This document shows positions 33,270-45,362 of a DNA stretch of 64,000 nucleotides, piece after piece. A program made the position numbers and the translations under genes. The notes under the pieces are model-generated. The model saw only the letters and a list, made by a program, of their open reading frames with translations, ran no database searches and was not told the DNA's origin. The stretch covers positions 40,547 to 104,546 of the forward strand of contig JANBPT010000032.1 in the NCBI GenBank assembly GCA_027575765.1. The letters run 5' to 3'. Numbering within the stretch: the first letter of the stretch is position 1; every line of letters starts with the position of its first letter. Source of the stretch: Tieghemiomyces parasiticus. Lineage: Eukaryota; Kickxellomycota; Dimargaritomycetes; Dimargaritales; Dimargaritaceae.

Positions 33270-33277
33270 AAAAAAAA
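33270..33277 (-). terminator. RNA polymerase III T-run terminator of 5S gene
   Basis: Eight consecutive T on the minus strand directly follow the 3' end of the 5S rRNA sequence, the normal termination signal for RNA polymerase III. Confidence 0.8.
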
Positions 33278-33393
33278 TTACGGCACCGACTATTCCCAAG
33301 TGGTCACCCACCTTAGTACTAAATCGGCTGAAAGATGCTTAACTTCGCAGATCTAACGGGATGCGGTGCTTGCAACTTCATATGGCCGTAACT
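33278..33393 (-). rRNA. 5S ribosomal RNA
   Basis: 116 nt on the minus strand. It contains the classic 5S features: an ACGGCCATA start region, GATCTGCGAAGTTAAGC in the central loop, GGGTGACCACTTGGGAAT in the loop E/helix IV region, and GGTGCCG near the 3' end. The first nine bases (AGTTACGGC) pair with the last nine (GCCGTAATT, one G-T wobble) to form helix I, which fixes both ends. The internal box A to box C promoter is within the gene, and a T8 terminator follows. Only this copy is seen in the window, so it is a dispersed copy rather than part of an array or an rDNA-linked copy. Confidence 0.95.
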
Positions 33394-35218
33394 GGGAATT
33401 ATAACTTGGCAAAACAATATACACTGTGAAATTAAACTAATACGCTTGTCTGATTGGTTACAGTTCTTACACCCTGATTGGTCCTGTGATTACCGCAGCA
33501 CATGGACAGTGGGACGATATGATTGCTCTACTAACCGGATATCTCTTCCTCCATTTTGAAGTATTTTAGTGGGATTTCTAGACATTAGCGGTGTCAATTT
33601 TCTCACAGGGTTTAACCTAAGATGAGCCCATTTTAGCCTCATTATGATAGGTAGGGATGAGATTAGACTCACAGGTCTAAAGTTAGGTATTAATTGTTAT
33701 GATGAAAGGTAGGAAGTGACATTTGAATGGAAAGTAGCATTCAAGACTAGCAATCAGTTTTATACGTTGGTGACAGTTCAACAAAGTGATCGTAAGAAAT
33801 TGAGGAGCTGCCCTGGGGTTGTAATGGACCGTAAGCAGTTACCTATTCTAGCAACGCAGCTGCCAATAGGTGTAAATTGGTGGTTATAATGATAGCAATA
33901 TGATGCGAAGGAGAGGACAACGGCCTCCTAAATAAATTTATCAAAGGAATGGCGTGGCTGTCTAAACCAGCACCCAATAAATCAGACCTAACTAGTTGCA
34001 TTACTGGATGGGCCTGTAACGCTGACTTACATAATCCACTAGCAGGCCAAAGTGATGTTTCGATCTGTAGCGTTTAGCAACAGCCTCACCTGAAGCTGGA
34101 AGGTCGTCATCATCTTGACTATAAAGCTGCAGCTGTTCGAGATGAAGGCCCGGCCGAAATAGTTCCAGCTGGAAGATCGTGTGTGTGTGTGCGATGAAAA
34201 GCTACTACTATTGACCAGGAGGGCTTCCCGATGGACCTCTCGGTCCCAGTAGGCCACGGACAGCCTGGGTCAGTTACATCCGTAAATTAGCTCAACGGGG
34301 CCACCCAGATTGGTCCCACATTTTTCTTCCCATGTTTTTTTTAGTTATATAGCTAGCCAGGTGGCTGGTCTATTCTGCCACTGTCGTGGGATAGGTCGGG
34401 CGGATCCTGTATCTTGAAGGGGAGGCTGCTTTTGGCCGTCACCCTTGGTTGCTCTGCCCTCTTCTAAGTATACACGAGGATCCGTTCCGTGCACCGCTAG
34501 GTCTATACCGGCGGTTGTTGCTTAGGCGTTTGAACCCGACATCCAAGAGTAATGAATTCCCTCCCAAAGCGGGGGCCCGTCAGCTTATAATGGCCTACTT
34601 GCCCAAGTGTCTACACAAGTTAGGTTTGGTGCTACGGGACAAGCTGCGACCGTGAGGGAAGGTCGCGTGGGTTGGCAAAATAAGCAATCCCCTTCCACCC
34701 AGTTGATCAGAGACGGCTTATTGCCTAAAATTGAGACAACTGGATGGCAAAAAATTGTTTTCTACTAGTACATGGATTTGATACAGTCTGGGACCGGATG
34801 GCTGAGCGTTTCTGTAGGAAGAGTTTGCGGGCTCCGACTGTAGTCTCCTGTGGGGGGCAGTCAGTGGACCCAGGGTCACAGGGGGGGGGATAAGTGCATG
34901 ATTTCCCCGAGCCGAATATTCCCCCCGGGCCTCAAGCGCGCCCAAGCCCTGCGGACATGGCAAATGCTGGTCCTGAAGACCTTTGGCCATAACAATTAAC
35001 ACAATCGACCATTGAACATTCTTTGTGGTTTACCCCTCGGCCCTTTCTACAATCTATTTTACCCCTGTACATCCCATTTAGCCCACCCTCACCTCCGCAT
35101 ATTGAGCCTGCCTCTTCACCACCCTTCCGATCGCCCTCGTTCTTTTCCCCCATTCCCTGGCCGGGTCTCTCACCCACCCACCCAAACGACATCCTCCCCT
35201 GTCCTACTCCGCGTAGCC
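33394..35218. other. Gene-poor AT-rich region
   Basis: About 1.8 kb between the 5S gene and the CDK gene. A short GT repeat (34178-34189) is present. No exon, tRNA or repeat family member was recognised. The last 180 bases are CT-rich and look like the CDK leader. Confidence 0.4.
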
Positions 35219-36325
35219 ATGGAGAAGTACCAAAAGATCGAGAAACTCGGGGAAGGCACGTACGGCGTGGTCTACAAGGCCCAGAACCGCGAGACGGGCG
35301 AGGTCGTGGCCCTGAAGCGCATCCGTTTGGACAATGAAGAGGAGGGTGTCCCTTGCACGGCCATCCGTGAGATTTCATTACTCAAGGAACTTAAGCATCC
35401 CAACATCGTCAAGCTGCATGACGTCCTGCACACCGAGAAGAAGCTGACGCTGGTGTTTGAGCACCTTGACTCGGACCTCAAAAAGTTTATCGATAATAAC
35501 AACGGCGACCTGGACGTAGCCATCGTTAAGGTAAGGCGGCAAGCATATAGGGCCTGGGCGACCGCCAGGCGTGGGCGCCCTAAAAGGTGTACGGACGCTT
35601 AGACACCCGTATAGATCCTTTCCCGCCACGACCGCGGGGATCGTGACTAATTTCAATTTTTTTATCTCATCCGTGTGCACCGCCATACACACACACACAC
35701 ACACACACACATACACACATGGGTACTCCTAAACCTACCATCTCTCTAGCGCTTTATGTACCAACTCTTGCAGGGTATCGCCTACTGCCACAACCACCGG
35801 GTCCTGCACCGCGACCTGAAACCGCAAAATCTCCTTATCAACAAGAAGGGCGACCTCAAATTGGCAGATTTCGGGCTGGCCCGGGCCTTTGGCATTCCGG
35901 TGCGCAACTACTCGTATGAGGTGGTTACGCTATGGTACCGCGCCCCGGACGTGCTGATGGAGTCCACCCAGTACTCCACTACCATTGACCTGTGGTCCGC
36001 CGGCTGCATCTTTGCCGAAATGGCCTCGGGCCGTCCGCTCTTCACGGGCAACAACCAAGCAGACCAGCTGATTAAGATCTTCAAGGTCCTCGGGACCCCT
36101 ACTGAGGAACGGTGGCCTGGAATCACTAACCTTAAAGGTTATCGCCCCGACTTCCCCATGTATCCGCCGTCCAACCTGGCCCAGTATGTGCCCAAACTCG
36201 ACCCCCAAGGTGTAGACCTGCTCCGTCAGCTGCTACAGTACGTGCCCGAAGAACGGGTGACGGCTGAGCAGGCCCTACACCACCCGTACTTTAGCGACCT
36301 GTTGGTCTCCCGGACCGGCTTTTAG
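35219..36325 (+). CDS. PHO85: Cyclin-dependent kinase, CDK5/Pho85 family (PCTAIRE-type)
   Basis: A 295-residue Ser/Thr kinase from two exons (35219-35530 and 35750-36325). Features in order: Gly-loop [11 protein letters not shown] (11-21), catalytic Lys in VALKRIRLD, cyclin-binding helix PCTAIRE, catalytic loop [13 protein letters not shown] in [18 protein letters not shown], and the APE-equivalent APDVLM after VTLWYR. A Tyr occupies the position of CDK5 Tyr15-type inhibitory phosphorylation (GTYG). The activation-loop SYEVVTLW has Ser rather than the Thr of CDK1/2, as in CDK5 and Pho85, which need no T-loop phosphorylation. It ends like CDK5 (ALHHPYFSD plus a few residues). By family it acts with Pcl/p35-type cyclins in nutrient and morphogenesis signalling. 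The intron carries a CA repeat. Confidence 0.9.
35688..35711. repeat. (CA)n microsatellite in CDK intron
   Basis: A dinucleotide CA tract of about 12 units inside the single intron of the CDK gene (35531-35749), followed by a short imperfect extension. It is unlikely to affect the protein. Confidence 0.85.
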
Positions 36326-36705
36326 GTGTCCTAAGCCCTCCCCCCCCCCGCGGGATGGACTGGCCCACTTCCGCCTTCCCCCACCTCCCCACAAGCGTAT
36401 AATGTATCCATTCCAATACCATCTTCTTTTTATGCTACATTCTATATACATTAGGACTCCATCTGTCCCTATACCCTCGCACTCGGTTTCATTCCATTTC
36501 GGCATCCGATCGTTTAAATGTATCACTTTATTTTACCTGCTTGATTTCTACCGGCACTCCAATTTAGGGCTGCAGGACGCGCCCATGACTACTATAGTTT
36601 CATCGATAAGAGATATGCTGGTTTATTGTACCTGTGAAGCATCCCAATCTCGCCATGATAAAATGGCAAAGTTGCAGGCGCTGGCCTACGTGGAAAAACG
36701 AGCCG
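36326..36705. other. Intergenic region between convergent genes
   Basis: The 3' flanks of the CDK and farnesyltransferase genes, starting with a C-run at about 36341-36350. No gene was seen. Confidence 0.4.
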
Positions 36706-38663
36706 CTACAGACACTGGGCCAGCTGAGCCCGATACTCCCAGTACTTTTGGCGAATGGGATCCAATTCCTTGGCAAGTAGCTCGCAGATCTGCGGGTTAA
36801 ATTGGTGAACGGGTAGGTGTTGCACAGTCCATAACGTTAGTGTGGTGGGTTTAGGGCGTGCCGTGAGGTGACTGCCTACCAAAATTATAAGCTTCCACTC
36901 TCGCACGTAAAATTTAGACCCTAAAGTTTGTTCTTACCCGGCGTACTTCGGCCCGGCGGGCCGTTAGGCCTTCCTCCTCGGTGGCCTCGCGGATCAGGTG
37001 CTCCTCGGTATCAAGCAAAAGCCCCCAAGCGTATTGGGAGCGGGCAGCCGCCACATCACCAGCGTTTGCGACTCCACCTAGGGCCCGTAGCTGGGCCCGG
37101 ATGAGCAGCCAGTCGTCGTGCGTGCCGAACTTCTTGAGCAGCCTGTGGTGATAGTGAGTGCCGGATGGAAAGGTTGTAAACGCGCTTTAGGAACCATAGG
37201 ACTTTAGACCACACTGCATAGTGTCTGGGTGGTGAGGGCGGGCAGCTGCCACGTTGCCGTGTGGGCTCCTCAAATCCGGTAGTGCCTGGGAGGGGTACTT
37301 ACCCCCGGCAGTAGGCGAAGGGGCACTCGTTGTTGGGCGCCAGAGCCATTTTTTCCAAGCAGTAGTCAATCTCGCGGCGCAGGGTATCCCGATCCAAGTC
37401 TTGCGTGCTACCTCGAGTCAGGACAAAGTACCGCTGGTTCCATGCCGAGTTATTGCGCACGTCTTCGTCAATTAACTGGGCTACGTAGGGCAGTTCGCCG
37501 TCCCACTGGTTGAATTGCGTCACAACCCACTGGCTGAGTACCAGGAGCGAGAGGTGGACACAATAGGTGGAATTTTAACCTACGAGGGTTGGGGGGGGAG
37601 GTTAGCGTCGGCAGAGCAGCCAGGGGTAGCGGTAGGCTAGGCCAAAGGCGGTACCACATTGTTACAGACTTACCGGTAGGACCAGGCGTGGAAGTTTTTG
37701 CTATCTGTCGCGAGCAATTTGGCGATAAAATCATGTTCTCGACTCGGGTCGTTCAATAATTTCACGATCTCTTGGCGGTGATGCCTAAGTGTACGATCGT
37801 TTGAGGGAGGATGGAGGAGAGTGGGTAAGGTAGAATGTAAAAGTGTCCTTGGTCAATAAAGAGTATCGCATTGGCTTGCACCGATTGACCGTGGTTGCAG
37901 GGCGTTGAGTGTATAGTGGCCGCGATTAGTCACAAAACGTGGAGGGTTACCTACCAGAGTTGGTACGTTTTAGGGTTCACTTCGGCAAACTCGGAGAGGA
38001 AGTCTAGTTCGGAGTACAGGTCGACGTTGAGGTGCTTAAGGATATCCAGCCGGTAGGCCCTGTGGTCAATGTTCGGAACATATCGGCAAAGGGAAGGGGA
38101 ACGTGTGGAGGCGTGGATTCAAGGTTAGTGACCAAGCTCCAGGGTTCGTAGCTGTTTGGCAAGTCGAGCCGGTTGGAAGAGTCTAGCATCGGTCATGGGC
38201 GGACATTGCCTTACCAGGCGGTATAGTGGCCAGCGTTCAGCCACACGATCTCCTCGGTGAGTTCGAGCGCCCGGGAACTCAACTCTCGCGCCTTCATCAC
38301 GGCCCGGAGATAGTCCATGGCCTCAGCATCTAGACAGAGTAATAATGGGGCATCGGCACTAGTGAGGTGAGTAAGTAACCAAGGTAGAGGAGAGGCCATT
38401 CACAGGTACCATTATGTCACCAGCAATTAGAGCGGGGAATATTGGTGATAAGGGCCTATCTAGTGGCGTGTCTCACGACAAACACTAGGCCAATGCGTTG
38501 CGATAAATACCTCTAAGCTTTTATCCATTTATTTCGACTTACATTCCTGGGTGTAGGCAATCGGGGCTACTGGATGAGGGCCGTCGTCCTGCGGGATTGG
38601 TGTCACGTCGCTCCATTCCGGCAGCTGGGAAAGCGGCACATAGGAGTCTTCGAGCTTGACCAT
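36706..38663 (-). CDS. RAM2: Protein farnesyltransferase/geranylgeranyltransferase-I alpha subunit
   Basis: Alpha subunit shared by FTase and GGTase-I; with a beta subunit it prenylates CaaX proteins such as Ras and Rho in the cytosol. Seven exons on the minus strand: 38543-38663, 38215-38329, 37955-38059, 37674-37784, 37303-37533, 36938-37142 and 36706-36789. All are GT-AG and in frame, giving 323 residues. PFTA helical repeats are visible: [45 protein letters not shown] and [11 protein letters not shown], matching the N-x-W-x-x-R pattern. The N-terminal [20 protein letters not shown] and PIAYTQE blocks, and the C-terminal [20 protein letters not shown], match the human protein closely. The length is slightly shorter than human FNTA (379). 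The upstream gene is transcribed the same way. Confidence 0.93.
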
Positions 38664-39364
38664 GGTGTATGGTAGAGGGGAGGGAGGAAGGGGAGGGGGG
38701 ATAATGAGCTAGGGTAAATGGTGCATGTGTGGAAAGACCAAAGGGTCGATGAGGGGAAGAAGGCTCGGCCTAATTCGTTCGGGAGGGGAAAATGTATTTC
38801 AGTTAGCGAATGGATATCCTGTTTCGGTAATGTGGAGCAGAGCCCCTCCCCCCCATCTCTGCTGCCATGGTGATTTGGACTGTGAGAACTGCTGTGAATA
38901 ATCACGAAGGTCACCGTCATGGCCACGACCCAATCCACTGGGTACGTTCACGTCGCGCCCGGTTATTTAACGAAACAGTGACTTCCAACACCAAGGGGTC
39001 GTCCAACCTAAAGGCATATCCCAGGATGCTGGTGAAGGGGTGTAGAATATACGACAATCAATATCGCACCATGGGATACCATAGCGGACTTTATTACTAA
39101 TATACACTACATATGTACAGGCCGTCTTTGCCCACCCCACCGTCACTAGGATCCTCAACGAGGAGTTGTGATGAGAAAAGGAGGAGGGACGGCGACTATG
39201 ATCTAGAGAGGTGCGCAGGAAGAGGCGCACAGTAAAGAGCACTGAATTAAAGGATATAGCAAACTCGCCGAGGGGCACAGATATGTAACAAGTAGGGACC
39301 GATTAATAGCGACAGGTAAAGGACCCCAAGTCTACCCAAAACTAATGGGGTGGCATATTATCGG
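38664..39364. other. Intergenic region
   Basis: About 700 bases between the farnesyltransferase start and the TEAD stop, both on the minus strand. It probably holds the farnesyltransferase promoter. A C-run lies near 38847-38854. No gene was recognised. Confidence 0.4.
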
Positions 39365-41938
39365 TTAGACTGATCCTGACGAGATCTCGGCGTCGGCGAG
39401 TTGTTGGCTGATACTGAGCATGGGGTCAAGTGACGAGGGGGATACCCAGTGGGGTTCGACCACTCCATCGCCCAGGTCGAACTCATAGAGCACCACCAGT
39501 AGCGGCACATCCGAAATCAAGTTGCAGTAGGTCTGTTAATTATCGGTAACGAAAGAGAGGGGAGTGAAGGGCGGAGGTTAGACCGAGAACGGAACATGGG
39601 TAACCAGGCTAGTCTAGCCATCTATGAGCGAAGGCACCTCTGAAAAAGCGAGGGAACATGGTCAGGTGAATTACGCAAGTCGAATAGGGAAGTACTTACC
39701 TGGCACACTGTCAGGTTGCGCAGCGAATTCTCGATGGCTTGCGGGTCGCCTAGCAGCTTCACATTGTTAAGGTAGGCGCCGATGAACGAAGAGACAAAGT
39801 CAAAGTGGTACACATGCTGGTTGTTGAGGAACACTGAAGCCTTGGCTTCGGCCTTGGCAAACACCTGTCGCCCAAAGGAGATGACCAGCGATGTACACTG
39901 CAGGGGACGGCCGTCCAGTGACTCGGTAATGCAGGCGTCGGTAACGGTACCAGACTCAATAGCGGCCATATCCAATTTGATCTGAGGTAGTTGACATCAA
40001 TAGGGTATAAACGTAGGAAGAATGGTGCGTGAGTGGAATTTTCGGTGTCCGTGGTAGGTGAGCTTGCAGGGTGGACGACGTGAGCTTGCACCAACGCTAT
40101 CGGACCAAGACTCACCTTCATGTAGGCAACGGGTGGCATATCCTTGCGGAAGAGTGGGCTCAATGAGCACTGTGTATGGTAGGAAAGGGCCGAGACAGGG
40201 ATCGGTGGGTAAAGTGTGGCGTGAACCTCACGCATCTTGGCCACGTGTCGCTGCTCCGATGTCTAACGCAGTCGTGACAGTACGGTGGAAGTGACAAGAT
40301 GCAGTGAAATAGTTAGCTCGGTTGCGAATGTGGGCTAAGCACGCTAAGGCCGATGTGCTCGCGAAGGCAACGCTAAATCAGAACTTTGATCCTGCTATAC
40401 TTACCATCGTGGCGTAGGAGAAGGCCTCAAGATACAGACCGAAGTAATTGGGCCAGATGACAACTTTATCCTGGCTTGGCGGTAGCAGGGCTGACGGGGA
40501 ACTGGGAACGCTTGATCCCTCGGTAACTGATGGGGCCGGGGTCGCCAAGGTCGTTGGATACAGCACTGACAAACCCTGGACTGGTGACATGGGCTGTATC
40601 TGTTGTTGCTGTTGCTGTTGATGGTGGAGAAGGGCCCACTCATTACCGAGTAAGGACAGGGGCAAGCGGTCGAAAGACGCCGGGTTGCTGAGCGCGTCCG
40701 TATTGTAGCTTGAGCAAAGTGAGGCCTCCATCGAGGGCGTGGCCTGCGGCTGGCAGGGCGACGAGGGGAGCGAGCGTCCGTCGGCGGTGGCGCTGTGGTT
40801 TTCCTGGAGCAAGGTCTGAAAATAACTGAATTTGGACTTATCCATGGGGTCTGGCCAGACGGGGGCGGTTGATGGCATTTACAGTAATGACAGGCGTTAG
40901 TACTATGCGATTTCGAACGTACAAGGTCATTGCAAAGGTACGTGAGGGTAGCAAGCGGTTAGATGGCAAGACGGCCGACATATATAAGTCTACGCTGGGT
41001 GGCATCATTTGGTGGACTTACCACCTTTTCCAGTACGGCACGGTGGCTATGGCATGTTCATGTGCAGGGTACGAGAAATAGATCGGTTAGCTATAAGACT
41101 GGTGCGACAATTAATCCGTGATGATAGCTGGGCGGGGGAAGGGCTGTATTAAACCTAGTTGCTCGGGGCCGTTATTGTTGCCATGGCTTACCTTCTTGCT
41201 ATTTTTCCACACCTGGATGTGGGACGATACCTGCTTGCGTGAGCGGTACTTGCGAGTCTTTTTGAACACGTAGCGCGAAATGAGCTCGTTCCGGCCTTAA
41301 GGCCCCGAAGGAGATAATCGAAGAGAAAGGGGTATGCGCGTTCCCAAGTTAGCGACATTGATTACAATGAAAACATGCCTAACGACCCAATAAAGCGCCA
41401 TAGAGGAACGAAAGTGAGCTAACCCTGGACAGGTCACGGGGAAACTTACCGCAGAGTTTACCGTTGATGGAAAACTTTCTCCGGCCGACGCTCTTAAGGT
41501 ACTCGACGGCTGTGTGGTATTGAGCGAGGCGAGGTGGGAGGGGGATAAGTACTGATCAGCTGTAATGAGACCCTGTAGATGGCCTGCTTATCCCAAGCAG
41601 ATGTGCATAAAATGGTGGGGGTTACCGCGTACCTTCTAAAAAGGCATCCTCGACGTCTTCTGGCCATTTCTAGCGTAGGTTGGGCAAATGGTAGGGTTGG
41701 TGGATGCAAGGTGAACGGTTAAGCACATAAATCTATAAAGTATCGTGACGGAGGGGGGAGGGCCCTCAATGACGTAGAAGCCCCTTGGCAATATAAGGCC
41801 CTTCCAGGCCAGACGACCTGGCCACACTTTTCCCTGATGCCCTACCTCCTCCATTTCGTCGAGACAAGGCGTCTTAGCGGCGACCTCGTAACTGTTGGCA
41901 GCGTCTTCGCACAAGAAGGTGCGTATGTGTGACAACAT
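39365..41938 (-). CDS. TEA/TEAD transcription factor with YAP-binding-type C-terminal domain
   Basis: Nine exons: 41846-41938, 41633-41669, 41450-41509, 41192-41295, 41022-41046, 40405-40850, 40116-40262, 39700-39981 and 39365-39532. They give 453 residues in one frame. The TEA DNA-binding domain spans 32-98: WPEDVEDAFLEAVEYLKSVG, then RRKFSINGKLCGRNELISRY and SRKQVSSHIQVW, the diagnostic helix 3. A Gln/Ser-rich linker follows, with Gln7 at 184-190. From about 230 the sequence resembles the immunoglobulin-like YAP/TAZ-binding domain of animal TEADs: NYFGLYLEAFSYA, LQCTSLVISFGRQVFAKAEA (compare C-T-VCSFGKQVVEKVE of human TEAD), QHVYHFDFVSSFIGAYL and ENSLRNLTVCQ. The 25-nt exon is tentative but is the only join I found that keeps frame. 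The first exon may not be the true start. Confidence 0.85.
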
Positions 41939-44900
41939 GACCGGCTAGCTCTGTCGAGGTCGAATTATTGGGAAAAGCCTGTGGGTACCGACTGTCGGAC
42001 TGGACGGGAAAATGTGTGAAGTAAACCTCGAAGGTATGCAGCCCAAAACGAAACGAAACTCGTTAGAACCGAGTGTAAATGTCGGAAGGAGCCGCGGGAC
42101 TGGGTATTGTGGGGCAGGCAATGCGGAATTAACCGAAGCCAAGTCGGCAGGGTAAGCTTTTCGAAAGACAACGTGGACTGCGGCCACAATGGGTAGCGTG
42201 CAAATAAGGCGGAGGTCTGCCAGCAAGAGGTCGCGCGCCGAGTATTGGGAGCAGGAAGGTGGCCGCTGGAAAGAGGTGCCAATGCGTGACAACGAGGCGT
42301 TACAGGCGCAGATTGGTGAAAATTCCGGTCTGCTCACAGCGTACGCTTAGATAGTGGTGCGGGTCGTAAAGCGGAGGAAAGGTAGGTAGACTCAACTGGC
42401 CTTTACAAAACGCACTGAGATTCAGCAAGGAGTGGCGGGTAAGCGGTAAGTCAAAGTCAGTCGAAACTGCACATGGTAAAACTGATCGTGGCACGAGGGG
42501 GGGGGGCAAATGAGAAGGTTGGTGTGCGAGGGGAAGAGGGCGGGCGGGTGGGCGGATAGGTCAATAATAAATACGGAATCAGTACTACTGTTTGGAACGA
42601 CACACGCCACAGATATGCAGGGCAGCCCAAATCCCATTCAGTCACCTTGGTGCTGGCCGAATGTCATGAGGGACGAGGGAGGAAGAGGGCGGGAGTGAGG
42701 CTAGTGAGTGGGAGGGTTAGGGTGGCGGCGCGGAGAGAGAAAACGGGAGGAAGTGCGATGTCCCTGACGACAGGGTGAAGTGCTCCGAGGACGTGGGCCC
42801 AGCGCCTCCTTCGCCCCCTTTCTCTTCTTCGCCAGCTATATCCAGGTACGAGCGGCCCCCGCTCTCCAAACCGGCATGCGCGCGCGCGTCCATAAGTGGG
42901 TAAAGAACTCGGGCAGAAGCAAATGCCCTTGTGACCACAGGGCCAGCCTTGGAATAAGGCGGGCGATCTGGTGAGCAGACCACGACGATGTAGCAATTGG
43001 ATGAGGTCAGATCCCTTGGCTGTCCCTGTTTTTCTGGGCGCCACACTGCGGGCCGACCAAGGGGCAACCACTGAATACAAACAAGAAGTACTGTCAGTCT
43101 CCTTGAAACAAGAGGAAAAAAAGACGGCCGATGAAAGGCCATACCACATCTGGTGTAGCTGCCTGATTAGAAGCTGCAGATGTTTGGCGGCGGCTATCTT
43201 GTCACCCTTCGTAGCTTAACGGCAGCTAGCAACCTTGCACTGTGTCAATAGTCGAGTCGGCCGAACTGGTGACCGGTTGAATCATCTGTGGCTGCAGGGT
43301 GTTTCTAAAGCGGCCTGATGGGCCCAATAACGTGATGGCTAGAGTCAGGTGGCGTTACGGGGGAGCCCTGGTCGGGTACGCGTGAGCAGACGGCGGGGTC
43401 ACCGAAACTGATGGGAAAAGGCGGGGAAGGTGGCCGGTGACTTGCAAGCGGGCCGGCCGTCCGGGCTCTCGGGTACAACTCATCTCGTACTCCGGACCTC
43501 AGCCGGCTGGATTGACCCTTAAAGACCAGTGCGCATCCTGCAGGGTACGGGTTTCGACCAGGGGCGGTGGCGGGCCAGGACGCGCTAAAAGGTGCACTAG
43601 TCAGGTCATTATGACAACACGGCGCGTTGGGATCCGGTTGCCTACCGACAGAAGTAGGCGGGCAGCAACCAGTCGACCAGGTCGGCAGGCGAGGATAATA
43701 AAAAGGGTCTGCCTCATTCACTGTCGGGCGGACTGATTGGGGTTGGCCCCTGTCTCATCGTCGCCACCCGTGACGAGTCAACGCTGTGCCTAGACCTCCA
43801 ATGGCGGCATCACCGGGGTAGCGGGTCAGGCGGGGCCGCTGTTTAAACTCTCAGCTCATAAACAGTAACGGTAGCTTACCGAAGAGCCCGTGAACTTCAT
43901 CGGGTTGATGCTTGTCAAATCTACTACACGCCGGTCCATCCTGTACGGTCTATCGTGCACGTCCTCGGAATAGGATAATGATTAGGCTTATTCTTTAAGG
44001 TTCTCCTCTGATTACTTCTACCCTAACGTCAGTCAGCTTGAAGCCCCCCTCCCTTGGCCAACTATACTCCGCTTCCTAGCCTGGGGTACCGAGTGAACCT
44101 AAAGTGGAGTTTCCAGTCGAATGATGAGGACGAGGGGTGAGTGAGTAGAGTGCGGGCGAGCCTCACTCCCACCGCAGTCAAAATTCGGGGTACCTGGCGG
44201 ATGCCACCACCGGAACCCCCCCCCCCCACCCGTACAACACGAAAAGGGGTCAGTAGTATTGGGGCCCGACGTAGGGTAAGCCAAGCTCCCATAAAGACAA
44301 CGCAGCTATCTATACAGGACGTCATCAGGCCGGGCACCCGCTAGTCAGTAAGCTTTAACCCCCTTGGCAATGTGATGTAAAATAGTAGACAGTTAAACCC
44401 GGCCGTAGGAAGGCTGGTCAGTAGTTGACAAGTTCATTATGTCCAGAAAACGGCTACAACCTTTGGTGCGTTGTGATGTGAAGCACAGTGCCGGTACAAG
44501 TGACCGTGGGTGGCCTGTCGAGGTACAGGGTCCTGCTACTTCAGGGTCGGCGGACCTCCCTGGTCAACGGGACCCTGACCGGGTGGGGAGGGGATAGCCT
44601 GTGTACCAACGCGTGCGCGTCCCGTAACAAGATATCCCGAAGCTCGGCCAACCACTACTTGCACCTTTTCCGGTGCCTTGGAATGGCAACCATCACCTTC
44701 GCCTTACCCCTGGGTTGGGTAGCCAAGCGAATACAAGTTTATTATTCTGGTAACGGGTCCTCAGATGTGGTCAATTCTACCCATGGATGTGCTGGTGATG
44801 ATTGTGACCGATGGTTTCTTTATTTTGATTAGATAGGCTTAAAGGCTTCGAGCATGCAACATGGACGGTAACCTTGCTCGTGGCGTATTAGGCCAACGCT

Positions 44901-45362
44901 GGCCAGGGTCGCTGTTGTGGCCGTGGCCCATAGCTACGCTTTATAAGCTTGATCTCCCTGTGGTTCAATCTATGTCCTCAGATTGGCGAAAATCTAACGG
45001 CCTTGCTCCCACCCCGAGGTCCCAAGGCGGCAAATGATTTTGGTAAGTTTCTCGAATGCCAAGATACTTTCTATACGGTCAGGCTTTTAAATTCCGGAAG
45101 GCGACAGTGGAATGCTATCGAATTTACTCGGAATGACTCCCTCACACCCCCCCTCCCTACCGTCTTCCTGCGCACCAAGGCCCATGCTTCTCAGTCTGTC
45201 AGGTCCCGGCTGGTAAGTATGATTGACCCTCCCTCCCCTCCTTTTACACCCTAAGAAATGGGTTTTATAGTTTGAATTACAACGGTCATTTCAAAGAAAC
45301 TGTCACCTCAACGATTTCGTCTAGAGCGCGATCGGCCAGCGGCCTGCAAACCAATCAATCAA
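41939..45362. other. Long gene-poor region upstream of TEAD
   Basis: 3.4 kb without a supported gene. Open frames near 42664-43149 (minus) and 44488-44832 (plus) are long but do not resemble known proteins. A plus-strand open stretch at about 44980-45213 has acceptable coding character and is bounded by a CCTCAG acceptor and a GTAAGTATG donor. It could be an exon of an unrecognised gene, but I could not find partners. C-runs occur at 44218-44227. Confidence 0.35.

Noticed and set aside
33032..33271. Upstream extension of the Rtf2 frame
   Set aside because: No in-frame ATG. The added residues are low complexity, while MGNDGG at 33031 is the canonical Rtf2 start.
42664..43149. 161-codon minus-strand open frame
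   Set aside because: Overlapping frames of similar length exist on the same strand, none with a recognisable motif or good start context; probably chance in GC-rich DNA.
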